NCBI GenBank assembly: GCA_024644745.1
Contig: JAHEHF010000004.1
Coordinates: 1 to 64,000, forward strand
DNA from: Flavobacteriaceae bacterium
GTDB taxonomy: Bacteria; Bacteroidota; Bacteroidia; Flavobacteriales; Flavobacteriaceae
Length of the DNA stretch: 64,000 bases
Direction: 5' to 3'
Shown: one piece after another, positions 62,956 to 64,000 of the stretch
Numbering within the stretch: position 1 is the stretch's first letter
How the letters are laid out: each line of letters begins with the position of its first letter
Made by a program: the position numbers and the translations under genes
Notes under the pieces: model-generated
What the model was told of the DNA's origin: nothing
The model's input: only the letters and a program-made list of their open reading frames with translations
The model's database searches: none

Positions 62956-64000
62956 ATGTTAGATATGAGCACAAAGAAAACCTTAAAATGGACTTTGATC
63001 ATTATTGTTGGAGTTTTTATCGCCAGTTGGATCATTGTTCCTGTTATTGTCAAAAACTATGCGATCAAAAACAGTAAGGAGCTGTTGGGTCGCCAGATCG
63101 ACATCAATCGGCTTAGATTTAATTTCTTCACGGGTAATATCCATATGAACGATTTTAAGATGTTTGAACAAGACGAGAAAACGGTATTTGTTTCCTTCGA
63201 CACCCTCAATGTGAACATTGAACCATATCAATTCATTTTTAACAAGAAAGTGGTTGAACAATTCTACCTTCAAGGCTTATATGTGAACATCATTCAACAG
63301 GATTCAACTTTTAATTTTGACGATCTGATCGCTTTTCACAGTGCTGAAGAGGAATCGGAGGAGCCTGAAGATGAAACGTCTTTTAAATATATCCTTTCCA
63401 ACCTCGAACTCAAGGATGCTCAATTTGTTTATGAAGACAGGAACATTGATCATACAACAGACATAGATGATTTTTCATTTTTCATCCCACAGATCAGCTG
63501 GGACCAGGAGGAGAAAAGCAACGCAGACATCAGGTTCAATTTCAAACAGGAGGGCTATTTGGAATCCAGCTTCAACATCAATCCTGTTGACGGTCAATAC
63601 GATGCCAGGATCAAAATTTACCGCCTTTATCTCAATCCATTTTTAAAGCGGTTTCAAGAGTATGCAGAGGTTACCGAAGTTGAAGGATATTTAAATACGG
63701 ACCTGGAAATCGTTGGCAATGTGAATGAAGCGGAAAAATCGGTCGTTTCGGGCAGAACAATTCTCAACGATTTTTCAATGAAAGATACAGATTCCAAAGC
63801 GTTTTTATCTGCCGATAAAATCGTATGCACCCTCAAGGAGATAGATTATTATAATGATTCCTACCACATTGATACCCTGGCCTTAATGAATCCTTATCTA
63901 TTTTTTGAGCTGGATTCGATCAGCAATAATGTCTTTCGCATCTTCAAAATGGATTCTGATACGGCTGCAACGGATGTTTCAGAGCCGGAAACAACAGAGG
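62956..64000 (+). CDS. AsmA-like/DUF748 protein, incomplete at the window end
   Basis: An ATG at 62956 opens a frame that is still open at 64000, giving at least 348 codons. An N-terminal membrane anchor (about residues 10-32, WTLIIIVGVFIASWIIVPVIV) is followed by a long beta-rich region (SFDTLNVNIEPYQFIFNKKVVEQFYLQGLYVNI) typical of AsmA-like/DUF748 proteins, which in Gram-negatives belong to the family of bridge-like lipid transfer or TAM-related proteins. A Glu-rich loop (EEESEEPEDE) is unusual. It is 107 bp after DUF3604 copy 3, on the same strand. The missing 3' part prevents a firm call. Confidence 0.75.
   Translation, partial: MLDMSTKKTLKWTLIIIVGVFIASWIIVPVIVKNYAIKNSKELLGRQIDINRLRFNFFTGNIHMNDFKMFEQDEKTVFVSFDTLNVNIEPYQFIFNKKVVEQFYLQGLYVNIIQQDSTFNFDDLIAFHSAEEESEEPEDETSFKYILSNLELKDAQFVYEDRNIDHTTDIDDFSFFIPQISWDQEEKSNADIRFNFKQEGYLESSFNINPVDGQYDARIKIYRLYLNPFLKRFQEYAEVTEVEGYLNTDLEIVGNVNEAEKSVVSGRTILNDFSMKDTDSKAFLSADKIVCTLKEIDYYNDSYHIDTLALMNPYLFFELDSISNNVFRIFKMDSDTAATDVSEPETTE

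Overview
The window looks like chromosomal DNA of a marine-type member of the Flavobacteriia (Bacteroidota), probably Flavobacteriaceae. This rests on low GC, promoters of the Bacteroidota form TTG-N19/20-TAnnTTTG, a PorP/SprF protein paired with a type IX secretion (T9SS) type B adhesin, a flavobacterial SurA/parvulin/MoxR operon, and the order kpsF-tatC-DUF1801-lptB. Gene density is high, no insertion sequence, prophage or CRISPR array is visible, and most genes are housekeeping.

Layout. 0-5.6 kb: HAD phosphatase, Nudix hydrolase, a hairpin-rich non-coding stretch (1.83-2.17 kb) holding a candidate small RNA, a 2-dehydropantoate reductase, and a ferredoxin divergent from a LuxC-type acyl-CoA reductase. 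5.6-14.2 kb: folE, hisS, an M20 peptidase, yidC, a rhomboid protease and two tandem LpxL-like acyltransferases. 14.2-20.2 kb: DUF1697, a class V aminotransferase, glmM and an unusual rpsA. 20.3-25.7 kb: the operon parvulin-lipoprotein-SurA-MoxR, then DUF493. 25.7-31.5 kb: NTPase-recQ-fmt, HU, yqgE, a class IV aminotransferase and a START-like protein. 31.7-42.5 kb: tRNA-Met, DUF4421, GNAT, an RNA methyltransferase, methyltransferase-ZIP, recQ-ppk2 and kpsF-tatC-DUF1801-lptB. 42.6-48.9 kb: a small secreted protein, PorP/SprF plus adhesin, a SYLF protein and pssA. 49.0-54.1 kb: parE, parC and rdgB. 54.2-64 kb: three DUF3604 (PHP-like metalloenzyme) paralogues with a Crp/Fnr regulator, a DUF2092 LolA-like protein, a DUF6515-like protein and the start of an AsmA-like (DUF748) protein that runs off the window.

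How the genes fit together. Many loci serve the cell envelope: YidC inserts inner-membrane proteins; SurA and the parvulins fold outer-membrane proteins; the acyltransferases, KpsF and LptB build and move LPS; GlmM feeds peptidoglycan and LPS; PssA makes phospholipid; TatC and the T9SS pair handle export. The last 10 kb is the least explained part. Its predicted products are all envelope-targeted, and the DUF3604 proteins keep a full set of metal-ligand-like His/Asp residues.

Most notable observations: (1) ribosomal protein S1 carries an N-terminal domain that I recognise as DUF2853, normally a free-standing protein, joined by a Lys/Glu/Ala-rich linker; (2) the three-copy DUF3604 envelope cluster; (3) a roughly 100-nt candidate sRNA with its own -7 box, two hairpins and a U-tract; (4) a RecQ paralogue whose zinc-site cysteines are all replaced.
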